Source of the DNA: Drosophila pseudoobscura
Taxonomy: Eukaryota; Arthropoda; Insecta; Diptera; Drosophilidae
Length of the DNA: 64,000 bases
NCBI RefSeq assembly: GCF_009870125.1
Contig: NC_046683.1
Coordinates: 40,191,869-40,255,868, forward strand
Direction of reading: 5' to 3'
A program made the position numbers and the translations under genes. Under the pieces are notes generated by a model. The model ran no database searches and was not told the origin of the DNA. It saw only the letters and a program-made list of their open reading frames with translations. Below, one piece after another: positions 1 through 12,985 of the stretch; position 1 is the first letter of the stretch; each line of letters opens with the position of its first letter.

Positions 1-750
1 TCTATCCGAACGTTCTGTATCGCATTGCATTTTGTGTGCAGTGTTTTTGGGGCACGAGATGTCGTGTCGGATTGTTGTCTTGTGGTGTTTGGATTTTTGT
101 GGTCTCTGGGGACTTTCCTTCAGCCGTTCTAACATTTCAGATCTTAACTAATTTGGCCCCAACACTGCACTGCACTGCACTGCACCCTCCACAGAATCCA
201 CAATCTTTTTGGAGCGGCGGCGACTCTGTGCTCCGTCCTCCGTGCTCCGTGGCTGCTGCAATCTGAGACTCATTTACATTTTTCGGCCAGATTTTTGTTT
301 CTGTTTCTGTTTTCCGCTTGGTCTTTGGTCTGTTTCTAGTTTGATATTTTTAGTTTATCTAACTTTTGATATTTTCAGCCAGCAAATAGGCGTCAACTCC
401 TGCCACACAGCCGCACAGCCCCACACAGCCACACAGCCACACAGCCATTTGGATCTCTCTGAGAATTTATGGGCAAAAGTGCAACCAAAGTGGGTGCAGC
501 CGTGTGGCAGCGTGTGGCAGCCACCATTTTAAATGAGTGCTCGAAAGGAAAATCCCAACTAAATGTCAGTTTCCCGCATTGGGACGGGAGGGGGGGACAT
601 ATGCAAAAGTGCAAGTGTTTTCATCTCCTGCTGCGGGCATCAAAACTTTCACTCAATAAAGTTGTTTCGCGGCTGTGTTGTTGTCTTTTGGAGGCATGCC
701 TCTGGATCCGCTAATGCTGCTGGCCCATTGTCTGGCCAAAGCACTGGCCC

Positions 751-786
751 TGCCCTGCCCTGCCCTGCCCTGCCCTGTCCTGCCCT
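751..786. repeat. Pentanucleotide (TGCCC)n microsatellite
   Basis: Five near-perfect TGCCC units are followed by TGTCC and two degenerate units. The reverse-complement pentamer (GGGCA) recurs at 24724-24751. Confidence 0.8.
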
Positions 787-2269
787 ACCATGCCCTTTCC
801 TCATGTCTCATGTCATCTTGTGGTCATCTTTCATCCGCTCATCCGCTTATCCGTTCATTGTCCATGGTTTTTGCTCTTTTGTTGTTGCTGCTGGATAATC
901 ATCTGCCACCATCCCATCCAGTCGTCTTGTCGAACCGAAACGAACAAGTTGTTTTTGGCGAATTGGCAAAGTGCTTTTTAATTGTGATTACAACAATCGC
1001 CGCAACAACAAATGATGACGGTCTGTTGTCTCTCAACGCCCGCCCAAAAAAACATGGAAAGTCCCAGTGTGGATTACAGATAATGCAGATACGACGTACA
1101 TATGTATATGATTCCCAGACTTATGATCGATCAGGAAGTGTGTGCAAGAGTCCGTCAGATTGATTGACAATCTAATAATATGTATGTATGTATATGTAAT
1201 ACGTATCTGATGGATCTTCAGATTTGCACATGACTATGTGATTCATACCAGAAAAATACCCAAAACATTTCATTTGAAGCATTTAATTCGCTTAAGGGGA
1301 AGAGATGCGCAGTAGCGGCCGAGGGGAGCTGCTGTACGACGCTCGAAACGTGCCACCGATCCTGCCCTTCCAGATCCATTTGAATTTTCTCTCAAAATTC
1401 ATTTTCGAGTGGTATTTTTTTCCTTGGGTTGGAAACTGGAGACTGGGGGATCGGCAGCAATATTCGACGACTGACATTTAAAGTTTAGGAGGCCACCAAA
1501 ATGTATGCTCGAGGGACGGGCACCGCGATGAGGCGAGGCGCCAGGTACCAGGCACCAGGCACCAGGCACACCAGCAGACAGCAGAACCGACACAAAGAGT
1601 CATGGGGGTATTCGAATAATTATAGATCTAATAATGGGCCTAATTGGCCAACTGTTTTGACTCAAACAATTAGCAGATGGATGATCGACTGAACGACTCA
1701 GCTTCAGCCTTCAGCCAAAACGGAAGAACTTTGAAATGAAAAGGCTTCGAGACAAGATACTTTTACCCTCCAATGAGATAGCTGTGGCAATAGCTGTGGG
1801 CTGAGGTTTCGAGTACAGCAATTAATTATGCCATTTTCTAGCACATATTTGCCATGTGCGTGGAATCGTATGTTTGTTTCCCCCCTTCTCTGACTGCATA
1901 ATGAACGACCCACGACGACAGCCAGCAGCAGACGCAGACGAAGCAGCAGCGACTGGCAGTCGAAGTAGAAGTTCTGTATACCCCCCCCGTGCTTTGGTAT
2001 AGATCTATAGCATAACTTTATTTATGGGCAAGTTCGGTCGTGAAGCACAGATACTACACCCCCGAGTGATCCACATCGGGTACCCGGTGCCGGGGAGGAA
2101 ACCAGTTTAGTCGATTAAGATCGCGATTCCCAACTAAATCGAAATGGGAGTCTCTGGTGTGGTCGGGAGTATCTCCAAGATACAGCACCCAGAGCTAAAT
2201 CTTTTTCGATTCCCTCGTAGAGGAGGGTATTACGACTAAGGTCTGGTGATTGTGACTAGGAATGAATAG

Positions 2270-2535
2270 GGAAGTTATACTAGAAAAAAACAGAAAATAC
2301 TAGATAAAATCATTCCAGATAATACAGATAAATTAATAATGGATCAAATAAAACACTTGTAAAAATACCATAAAATACTTCTAAAAAAAATTATAGATTA
2401 TATCAAAAATGTCTCGAATACCAGAAAGTGACAAGTAAAGAAAGTCTATAAATAATGCAATTAAAATATAAATATTAGAAGAAAAATCAATAAATAATAG
2501 TGAAAAACTACTAAAAATACAAAAAAAAAAAAATG
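2270..2535. repeat. A-rich decayed repeat with ATACTAGA/ATACCAGA words
   Basis: The stretch is strongly A/T-biased, with recurring variants of AATACTAGA, ACAGATAA and AAAATAC, ending in a 13-base poly-A run. Similar ATACTAGA words recur at about 5070-5170. It is non-coding. Confidence 0.5.
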
Positions 2536-3866
2536 TATACTTCAAATCACCCGGTCCGTAGTCATTCCATGAGAGATTTATTAACTTAAGTTATCTGATT
2601 TCTATGAAAATATATATGTACATATATGTATGTATAGTATCTGTATCTTATCCGTTGTTCGATTGTACCGTAGTCGTGGGAGTATTGAAGGGTATAGAAA
2701 ACTTCGGTAAGTTCACCTTTTGTGAATTGTTTTTCTTCTTTTTCTCGCTCTTTGTTTCACATTTTCATCATGACATTTATTCCGCATTCTTGTAACTTGA
2801 TTTAGGCTTGGTGTTGCACAGCTACTAAACATTGTTGCTGTGCCTGTGGCTGTTGATGTTGTTGTTGTTGTTGCTGTTGCTGTTGCTGTTTGCTGCTGTT
2901 GCTGGTGTCGCTGGGGGTTCAGGTCCAGGCAGGCCCCCGGACTGTGACACCGGGACAAGTGCGGAATCGTGCAGAGTTCTCTCACCTCTCCACTCCACTC
3001 TGCTCCACTCTTTTCTCCTCAGAGGAGAGGCTGGCGCAAGCGAGAGAGCCGCCTGCCGTAGTTGGCTATGGAATGGAATGCCGCGGGGGAATTCGCACTT
3101 AATCCACAGCAGAGCGCGACAAAAGGGAGGAGAGCGAGGACTTCGGGGGAGGAGATTGAGAGATTACAATTTCAAATTGAGCCCGAGATCGCGAGATATT
3201 TTTGAATGGAGATATTAACTCGGGAGGCTACTTGATTGTTGGGAGAGATACATTCTCATCTTTGTACATATCTTCTCCCTTTTTCAGTACAAATACCGTG
3301 CAGAAAAAGGAAGAGTTTGGGGAGTAAAGTTAGGGTTTCTGTGAGTTCGAAGCATTTGATACCCTTTTAGACTCCCTTTCTCAAGCCTTGAATAAACTCG
3401 CTCGAAAAGACGGCAGAAAACCTTTTGAGATTTATCCACCTTGAAAGAAATTGAATATTATACGATAGCACACCTCACCTTTGTCCTACAGAATAAAGGG
3501 TATTCGTATAGCCTAAAGACAGAGAGTCCCGTTGCATTATTCTCTGTGCTTCACACAGTGGGTGTCCCTGCATTTCTTGAGGCGAGAGATTCTTCAGCCT
3601 TCCATCGCGAAAGTAATAAGCAAGGCTCTTTTTTTTTGCAAAAGGAACAACCAAAGTTTGGATAAATAACATTATTAACAGCAATAAAAAATATTATCTA
3701 AACAGAAGCGCCGTGTCTTTATCTCTAGAGCGAGGAAAGTTACAGATTTTGCAAACGAACACGCATAAAAATACCCATCGTGTGTCGTCTCAGCCGAATT
3801 TGTGGCTCATTAATGCTGTTGAGCGAGAGAGAACGAAAGAGCTGATAGAGCAACAGAGGAGTGTGT

Positions 3867-4112
3867 GCATTGCGTGTGCGAGAGAGCAAAGCTCCTAAAC
3901 GAAGTGAAGAGATCAAGAGATAAGGCAATAGCGACTTTTCGGCGCACTGGTGTTTTTGTTGCCTGAGAGAACGACGTAAAGAAGGATGGAAGACAGCGCT
4001 GAGAGAGGAATGGAAGAATGAAGCAATTGCTAGAGCGACGGCGAGCGCGAGGGCGAGCATGCATTGCGTGTGAGTGAGATGAAGAGATCAAGAGATAAGA
4101 CAATTACGACTT
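3867..4112. repeat. Imperfect tandem duplication of about 180 bp
   Basis: The pair of landmarks GCATTGCGTGTG and GAAGAGATCAAGAGATAAG occurs twice in the same order, at 3867/3906 and 4061/4081. The second copy lacks about 18 bases between the landmarks. Both copies are rich in GAGAG. It is probably a decayed local duplication. Confidence 0.65.
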
Positions 4113-7100
4113 AGCGTCGGGCGCAGGCCAGGCAAAAAGCAAAAACAAAATGCAAGAACACGAAAAATACGTGTACCGTTTGATCTTTATGCATTGAAAA
4201 ATAATGGTACCCTGTCTGCCGGTGGAAGGGTATACCCGCGCAACAACAATCCCAACACAGCGACGGTGACGGCGACAACAATTGTTGTGCAATTTATCTT
4301 TATTTAATTGAACTTTTACTTTCATCGGTTATTGCTGTTTTTTTGCTTTTGTTTTTGTTTCTCTGCTTTGCTGCTCGGCGAACGAGCGCGTTTCATATTC
4401 ATTGCAAATAATTTTTCAGAGTCAAAAATCAGCAACAAAAAAAAGGAGTAATAAAACTCGAGAGTGTGTATCTGTGTGGGAGATACGAGTGTATCTGCAT
4501 CTGCACCGATATATGTATCTGTATGCTAATCCGGCAAATCAATTGATGTGCGCCGCGAGCACTTTACACAAAAAAAATGCGATATAAATTATTAATTCGA
4601 AAACAATGTACGGCCGAAAAATCAAGCCAAAAGCAAACCGAAAAGCAACAAGCTAACTGGCAAAACGATACAGAAAACGACAGACAAAAGCCGGCAGCCG
4701 AAAAAGAAAAGTTCAAGAAAATCGAATCCCCCAAATCCACCGACAGATAAAGATACAAACAAGAAACCAGAAACCAGTTTCTTTTATTCATTTTTTTGCC
4801 ACAAAGAGCTTTTTCTTTGGCAATTTAATTTGCCTAAATGATGCGGGGGGATATCTATGACAGGGAGGGGGACAGAGAGAGAGAGAGGCAAAGGTAATTG
4901 ATGCCTGCATTTCGCAGATACTTTTGGAAACCACCTCATAATGGGAGCCGCAGATCAGATCCGCCAGATGAGATCATTGCCAGCAGCAGTCGGAACTGCG
5001 GAATTGGACGGCAGAATGTCCAAGGAATGGTGCAAGGAATATGGTTGGGTTTTCTATTAGAGCTTGTATTACCAGAGATACTAGACAAGAACAGAAGAAA
5101 TGTTTATACAAAATAAAAATAAAAATACTAGGAAATACTAGACAAAACTAACAGACAATATACTATAGTAGAAAGACCATAAATACAAAAAACCCTCTTA
5201 GGAAAATAGCGGTAAAATATATGTAAATAAAAAAGAAAAAAAGCATAATCCATAAAAAACAACAGAAACATGTATTCCCCAAATCAATCCATCTTTTTTC
5301 CATTCCCGAAAGATTTACCAGATAAATGTTCTTTGGTGGAATATCCATGGAGCATGGACATGGAATATGGCATTATTTTTTTGAGCTATTGCCAGAAATT
5401 GGTCGTCTATCAAGGCCTTTGCCGGGCTAGGCCCCAACTTGTTATGGCTAAGCCACAGTGGGATAGATAGAGAGAGTCGGAAAGGCGGGAAACCTATTTC
5501 CCGCTCGTTGCGCTCAGAAATCCCCCTCAAATATGGGTCACTGGGGATCACTGGACTCATCAACGAGTGCGCTCTCTGTGGAGGTCAGGGAAGAGCATTG
5601 CAGTGCATTACGGATGACTGATGACCTCCACGAATGGCAGCCGAATGGAAGTCCAAAGATGAATGCGTTTCATTAGGCTTCACTTGTCTGTGGATCGATC
5701 GAAACACGTGCCGTGCCGTGCCGTGCTGTGCCGTCCACAGGTCCGGGCTCCCAACCATCCAATCATTCGGTGATCTTTCATTTCTCTCTCTGTCTGTCTG
5801 TCTGTTTGCATCGATCGCTCCATCGCGGCTTCAAGGTGTCGATGCCGTAGAAAGCAAAAGTTAAAGCCCGAAAGCCCGAAAGTAAGGCCCAAGTATCTTG
5901 ACCCTCATTAATTCATTCAAGTAAGCCGCAGCCGCCGCAGACGCCGCAGCGTTCGCGAAAAAAAAGGAAAAACTTGAAATTTACAAATTTCGGTCTCGGT
6001 TTCAGTTTCGATTTCAGTTTTTGGTGTTTCAGATTGGAAGATGGGAAGACGTGGAAGACGTGGAAGCTGGAGAGAAGATTATCGGATGTTTAATGTTTTT
6101 TTACGGGCCACCTGCAATTAACATATGAAATTTATTTAAATTCAATTTTTATTTAACATTTCTCTGGGATCTGGCTTGGACTTCTTGGCGAATGTGTTTT
6201 CACTTTCGTTTGGGGCATCCGAAAATCAAAAACAAAAAATTCCACCAGGCAGTGTGGAGCATCCGGCCACCTTTTGCGGCCAGAGCAGAGCCAACCTGTT
6301 TGGGCCATCGGCTCCCTGACTGACTGCCCGCTTACCCGTGATTATTGTGATTATTGGTGGTCTCCGAGAGACCACGAGAGATGGGGAGAGAGAGAGGGAG
6401 AGACGAGACCCAGTCGAGACACCAACAGAGAAGAGACACAAATTGAAAACCGAAAAAACCGAAAGTGAAAATATGTTTATCGGCTGTGGCTGTGGCTGTG
6501 GCTGTGGCAGTGTCTGTGGCGGCGGAAAAAAGAAAAAAGAAGGAAAACAAAGCAGAAGATCGCATAGATCGTGAGGAGTCCCCCCAGCCCCTGTCCCCTC
6601 CGCACCACTCCATCGACGATCGCTCAATGCCGTAAATTAAGTTGGCAATTTCTCGTTTCTGTTTGTCGGTGAAATCTGTGGCTCGGACAAAAGAAAACTC
6701 CTGCCGGTGGAAAGCGGTTTCCCTGCGGAATGAATGAATGGGGCATGGGGTCAGTCGTTGAGTGGCAAGAGTGAGTGCTGCCATCGAAAGGGGGTTGCTG
6801 ATTGACCTCGACCCCCCGCAGAAGGACAACTGGGGAGGGGCCTGCCCGGGGAATCGGAGTTCCAATCTCTAACTATTTCTATTCCTAGTTTACCTTTCGT
6901 CTGCGCGGTTGAAGTGGCTTCTGTTGCTCCATGCTGGATCCACACGCACAATCCACGGTCAAATCCCCTGGAGAACTGTAACCACAACTGGGACGACAGC
7001 ACGTCTGTGTCCCCACAAAATTTGGGCCGAATCTTATCTCCAAGGCAGTGCCAAAAAATACGATCCCCATTTATTTGCTTTCCTCTGACACTGACAATGA

Positions 7101-7259
7101 TATGGCGATCGTGAGAGATATAAAGATACATTCTAAAGATACTGAAAGATAAAGAGAGAGAGAGAAAAGAACCCGGCAGCACGAGCAGATACGAAAATGT
7201 ATCTTCTGGATGTGGCCTAGCACTTTCACTGCCACAAACTACACTTATCTTACATCTCC

Positions 7260-7700
7260 ATTTGGTTAGGTCTAGAGATGGGAGATGTATCTGTTGGAAA
7301 TGTATCTTTAAGGAAATGATTCCATAGAAATGTATCTATTTTGTATCCAATATATATAGGAAATTTATTTCTTGGTAATATGTATGGAGTAACTAGTCAA
7401 ATTATTTATTTAAGATTTCTCTATTGAAAATGTATCTTTTAATAATTTGTTGATTGGAAATGTATCTATTGCAAATGTATCTTTGACTTATTGGAAATAT
7501 ATCTATTAGAAATGTATCTAAAGGAAATGTTTTCACTCAATGGAAATATATCTATTAGAAATGTATCTATTGAAAATATATCTATAAGAAATGTAGTTCA
7601 TTATTAGAAATCTATCTATTGGAAATGTATTTAATGGAAACGTATCTATTTCTATGGAAGTTTATCTATTGGAAATCTATCTAAATCTTTCTGTCGAAAT
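7260..7700. repeat. Degenerate minisatellite, unit about 15-17 bp
   Basis: Variants of GGAAATGTATCTATT recur about twenty times with variable spacing. Copies carry substitutions such as AAATATATC and AAATCTATC and small insertions, so the array is old or loosely maintained. No coding frame is implied. Confidence 0.8.
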
Positions 7701-9619
7701 GTCTGCAGATGTAGCTTTGCAGATCTCTCGAGGGTCAACATCTGGTGGGTGGCCCATCTGGTCCATGTCCGGCATAAATTTCAATCTCTATCTCTTGCAC
7801 GCTTTTCGCTCTTTTCGGCGTAGGTGGCCGCAAATGTATCGCATTACATGCACAAGATACTTTTGTATCTTTTTGGCTGTAGTTTTTTCGCGGATTAAGT
7901 AAGGCTCCAGTCAGAGCTGGAGTCTCTCTCCAGCGTCGTCGCGGAGTTGGGATTGGGATTGGAATTGGAATTGGAGGAGACTTCACATGCAAATCAAAAA
8001 TACAGGAAATTATTACAACTTTTTACAAGCACCTCTCCCCCCACTCACGCCGTACACCGGCTCCCCTTCGGTTCGAGTCATTTTTTTGGTCATGTGCCTG
8101 GGTTTCGCTTTGCTTTTTTCGATTCATTAGCATTACATGGCTTCCGTATTTGGTTATGGACTGACTCCCCAATGGAGCGCGGGCTCCAAAAACCATACCA
8201 CAGATACATAGATAGATTATTTATGTATGTTTTGCATAGGGTTCGAACCGTTCGTCGAAAAGTGGAAAATGGGTCAGAGATTCCGCATAAAAGGAATGCT
8301 CGCCCCACCATCGTTTACAGCTATTTCAGCGTTTCAGGTTCAAAGTCTGCTTTGGGGATCGCAGATACATATGTACATATACATATATGTATTCCAGCAG
8401 GGAAGTGCCTGCTGCTCTCTTTGATGTGGTTTTCGGGGCTGCCTTGGCGGTTATCCGATCTCCAGTTACATTTAACGTGTGGATTACGATCGAAATGGCG
8501 CATCACAGAGTCGCCGTAGCCCCGGTTTGGCGTCTGTTAGGTGCGAAATTCTTGTGCAAATGCGATAATTTATCCATCAATCAGTTGCTTGGTGGCACAC
8601 ATTCCAGATGCCGGTCGCTGTTGAAAAGCTGAAAGGCTGAAAAGCCATCCAAAATGCTCTTGAGAATCAAGTCTGTGTGTCTGCCAATGTCAGGCCTAGA
8701 ATCCGCCAACGGCTTACGTCATAAATAAAGTGGAGCCAATCGCCGGAGGAGCATAAAAACCAGACACCAGACTCACAGACGGAGGCCACCAGCGATCGGC
8801 GGACGGCGGATGGCGGATGGCGAGCGGCGAGCGGCGAACCAGTTCCACATAAAAAAAAACTGCACTTTGAGATCAAGTTTGCAGCGGGAGAGGCTGCAAC
8901 TGCAACTGCCACTGCAACTGAGTGGCTGCTGCGGCAGATGCCTTATGCAACCTGTGGCACATATGCAAAGTGCTGCCGCCCGGAGAGAGTCGGCTTAGCC
9001 CCCAAATTCTAGTACAGATTGCGGTAGTTGACGTCACAGCGGGGCGGCTCGCTTGGAGGCCAACGGCAGTTGCCGTTAGGTGCCATTGAGGAGCAGTCCG
9101 CTCCTGGTGCTCCACTCGCTCTGTGCTGGATTGTCGTTTGAAGGTTGCTTTGGCTTTGCCCAGAGTGCAATTCCATGTAGGAGCCGCCCCTTGAGGGACG
9201 CGGCAGGCGCGCAGAATGTCAGCAAAGCCAGGAAGTGATTGCTGGACAAAGCGAAGCTGGAGCAGCTGGAGCAGGTGGAGCAGGTGGAGCGTGGGCCTCG
9301 AGAAGGGGGACCCACAAGAACACACATATGTAGACAGACAAACAGAGGGGCAAGTTATAGGAAAAGGTGATCTAGCATATTATGACATTTCGCCTCCGTC
9401 GAGAAAAAGCAAGCAGCAAAAGGTGTGTTGTGTCAGTGTTTCAGGTTTGCAATCACAAGTGATTGTGAGTGATTCGATAAGTACTCATCCGATCTTTCTT
9501 TGCGGCAATTACACGATGTAATGGGATTACATCAATGCAATGATTATAAATGTGTGACATTTAATCGAATTATGTCGATAATAATTCATCAAATGAATGG
9601 AATCAGTGGAAACGTTTAG

Positions 9620-9978
9620 ATCGATGGCTTCGGTGGTTAGCAGTATCAAGAGTTATCGCAAAGAATCGATAACATTCGATAAATGTTTGCATTTGATCGA
9701 TACAGTTATGGATGGCAGGTTGTTCCTAAAGGTTCTTATTCCCAAAATGTATCGATAACAATCGATGAATGTGAAATAGATGCATAATCATTTAATGCTG
9801 ATTGTTGTTTGGCCGATACGCAGATTCGATCGGTTGATCGATACAAGCTTATCAAAACAATCGATAATTATTAAATCGAAAACCAACATTTAATCGAATT
9901 ATTGATATTTGGATTGCCAAAAATGATTATCGATCTGTCGATAGTAGTTGGTGGTCAGTCGAGAAATGGCCAATCGAT
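9620..9978. repeat. ATCGAT island 1
   Basis: Nine copies of ATCGAT lie within 359 bases (9620, 9665, 9696, 9751, 9761, 9837, 9860, 9929, 9973). One of them is the full DRE TATCGATA at 9750-9757. About one per 4 kb is expected by chance. CGATA is the BEAF-32 core and TATCGATA the DREF site, so it may be a boundary or promoter-type element. Confidence 0.7.
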
Positions 9979-12748
9979 AATTCATTTCATTAGAAAGCGT
10001 ATTGCATCAAAAGTTGCAAATTGCAATCCCCTTGCCTCACACAGAAAGGGGCAATCACGACTCGTTAACGGAACGCACAGACACACGAGTGGAAAGGGGA
10101 GTGGGGCAAGGAGGTGCTGGGTGGTGCTGGGTGGTGCAGGGTGGCGGGTGGCAGCAATTACTCAACTATCTATTGGCGATGCACTAGCCAAACCCAAGCA
10201 CCTCCTCACACCACAGCCCCACTTTTACCGCCTCATCAGCATTTCTACAATCGAAAGAAAAAAACCAAAAATCAAAAAAAATTATTACTAATTAATTATT
10301 GTTGCACAAATGCTCGACGCTTTGCTGCACTCCAAGCCGCTCCCCGCCACTGTCTCGCCACGCTCTACTCCTCTGCCTCTGCAGCAAATGTGCTGCATGG
10401 AGAGCGGGCGGGCGGGCGGGCGGACGGATGGGCTCTGAGCAGGCACTTGTTTGTTATGCGGTGCGCGGCATTTCGTCAGCCCCGTCGTTCAATTGGGGGG
10501 CCACTCATTGGGGCACACACTCAATCAAGGGAGGGAGAGCAGGCGAGAGGATGGAGGATGGAGAGCATTGGGCACTTAATTTCGTTTGAGCCGCATTTCA
10601 CTTTCCATTTCTCCACAATCAAAATGCGTCGAGTACTTGCCGCCTGAAAGACTGGGGATACCGCGACGCGGTGATTGGAAGGCGCAAAAATTTCAATTTC
10701 ATTTTATTTATGAGCAGGCAGGCGACACTTTTGAATGCAAATGACGGCTAAATTGTGCTGGCCAAGCCAGAGACCGCTCTCTTTCTCGCTTTCATGTACA
10801 CACCATTGTGGACCCTGTCCAACTGTTTTTCGTTGGCGAAATGCAGCCTTAAATATGACAGAAGCCAAGGGATAGCCACCCATCATTGAGTGAAAGAATA
10901 CCTTCCTCGCAAGCCGCTTCCAACCTCAGGGAAAACCCCTCACAAATAGAGTTTTCCTGATTTTAAGTCACTAAAAATTCGAATGGAATTTTAATGGAGT
11001 TTTAGCCCCGATTCTAATGGGAGCAAAAAGGTGTTAACCTTAACTCAAAACAGCGGTGGGCACGCACTTGCACCCAACTGAATTTTTGTTGAGCGAAGAG
11101 TTCCAAAGAAAAGCCCGAAAGTGCAAAGACAAAATACACTCGAGTTTCGCCGATATTGCTCCCAATTTTGATCATGATAATAGTTGTGATGTATCTAAAG
11201 GTACTCCTGCTTTCAATTTCCTATGTATGTACATACAAATCTGTAACAAGTTAAAGAACGTTTTTGTCGAGGCACATGGACAAAAACTTTGAGATCTAGA
11301 GAAGAATCTTCCGTGCCGAACAGCATAGATAATGAAAACTGGAGATACATTTCTTCTGAATCCCGAATCTAAGGATCTAATTCTGAGGATATTTCGGTAT
11401 AAATTAAAAACTATTTTATTATTATTATATTATATTCTAATCTAAGAATATTAAGAGAACATAATTTCCATTCAATTGATAACACAAGAAGAAGAACTTT
11501 AGAAGATACATAGATACTACTGCCATCTGCCATCTGCCATCTGCAATATATTCTATCAAAAATAAATTAGAATTTCAAAAAGAGATAAATTGAAGTCAGG
11601 CGATAAGATCTGAAGATCTTATGGTTCCCATGGCGGAAAACCCTATTCCATTTTGGAAATTGGAAACTCCATTCCGAGGCCGCGCCGTGTATAATCCCAT
11701 GAAGTAGATCGCGAGACCCAGAGACCGAGATCTCTTCTTTGCGGCCACCACTCACCGTGTTGATCTTCTCCATGAAGACGCTCATTTGGTTTTTGGCAGA
11801 CATTCTGCTTAAGAATTCTTCCGGTCTCCCCTTCGAAGAAGTGTCAGACTCAGGCACTGCCTGTCGGCAAAGGCACACACATCACGCACAACACAACACA
11901 ACACAACACAACACTAATCGCGGGATTCTTTCAACGAGAAACAAATAAAAAAAAAACAATGCATTAATGTGGAGAATGTGGCTCGGCGCTACTTTTCACA
12001 GTTCTCTATGGAAAATCACGCGCGCGATTTCGCTTGGGTTTTTGTGAGTATTTTCGATTTCGGTGTTTGGTTTTTGAATCTATATTTTTTCACCACGAAA
12101 GCACCGTATTCGCATGCGTTCTTATCGACGGCTGGCAACGCATTGAACGCTCAAGACGTGTCCAAGGCAGCGGCAAGCTCCAGACCAGAGCTTGGGCCAA
12201 AAAGCCAGAGACAACCGACGACAACCGACAAGCAACGCCGACGTCGTCGTGAGCCGAAGAAGTTGGCCAAGACAATGTTGCAGCGACAGGTGCCCGCTGC
12301 ACAGAGAGAGCGAGAAACCGGCTCGGAGGTGTGCCTAATACTTGAGACGCCACTGTGCCGAGTGCCCCAGTCCCCACACGCTCCACTGTGCGCCTCTCGC
12401 CTTGGGGCTCTGGCAGATTGGGGCCGTTTAGTGGGTGGTTTGTGCTTGTCGGGTGGAAATGCGCGCATTCCATGTGGACTTATGGCGAAAAACAAGGGCA
12501 GGCCCAGGCCCAGGCCCAGGCCCACTGCTCTGACACTCGCTCACTCGATGCTAAACGAAAAGCTGATTGAACCATGACAGTTCAGAGTTGAGGGGAAGTT
12601 TCCCAAAGTACCGCTATCCTCCTTCTTTACTTCCCGCATCCATGAACTCTTTTTGGGCAATTTTCAAGGAATTTTGAGTAGAAAACTAACACGGGAATAA
12701 TCGAGGGTGATGGTATCGAAACAAATTTCAAAGATGTGTCGATAACAT

Positions 12749-12985
12749 ATCGATATTTTGAAGATCACTTATCGATCAACTTGTCAATAAATAGAGACAT
12801 ACTGGGGGATCGAAGACATGTGTATTTTCACGCCACGCGACACGAATTTATCGATAAACGGTCTAATCGATAACGTATCGATGATTAAAAAGTGCCAAGC
12901 TCGCAAAACGACTCTAAAAATCGATTGAACGATTCAATCGGGCCAATAAACAAATCAGCAGTAACGCACACAAGAAATAATCGAT
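12749..12985. repeat. ATCGAT island 2
   Basis: Seven ATCGAT copies lie within 237 bases (12749, 12771, 12850, 12866, 12877, 12920, 12980) in an AT-rich setting, with extra isolated CGATA words. It has the same character as the island at 9.6-10.0 kb. Confidence 0.7.

Noticed and set aside
7947-8519. 190-codon plus-strand frame
   Set aside because: It begins in a GGAATT simple repeat, has no recognisable domain, and composition matches its non-coding surroundings.
11969-12577. 202-codon plus-strand frame
   Set aside because: It has no ATG start (it opens at GTG), the translation is low complexity (RPRPRPRP from a hexamer array), and long minus-strand frames overlap it.
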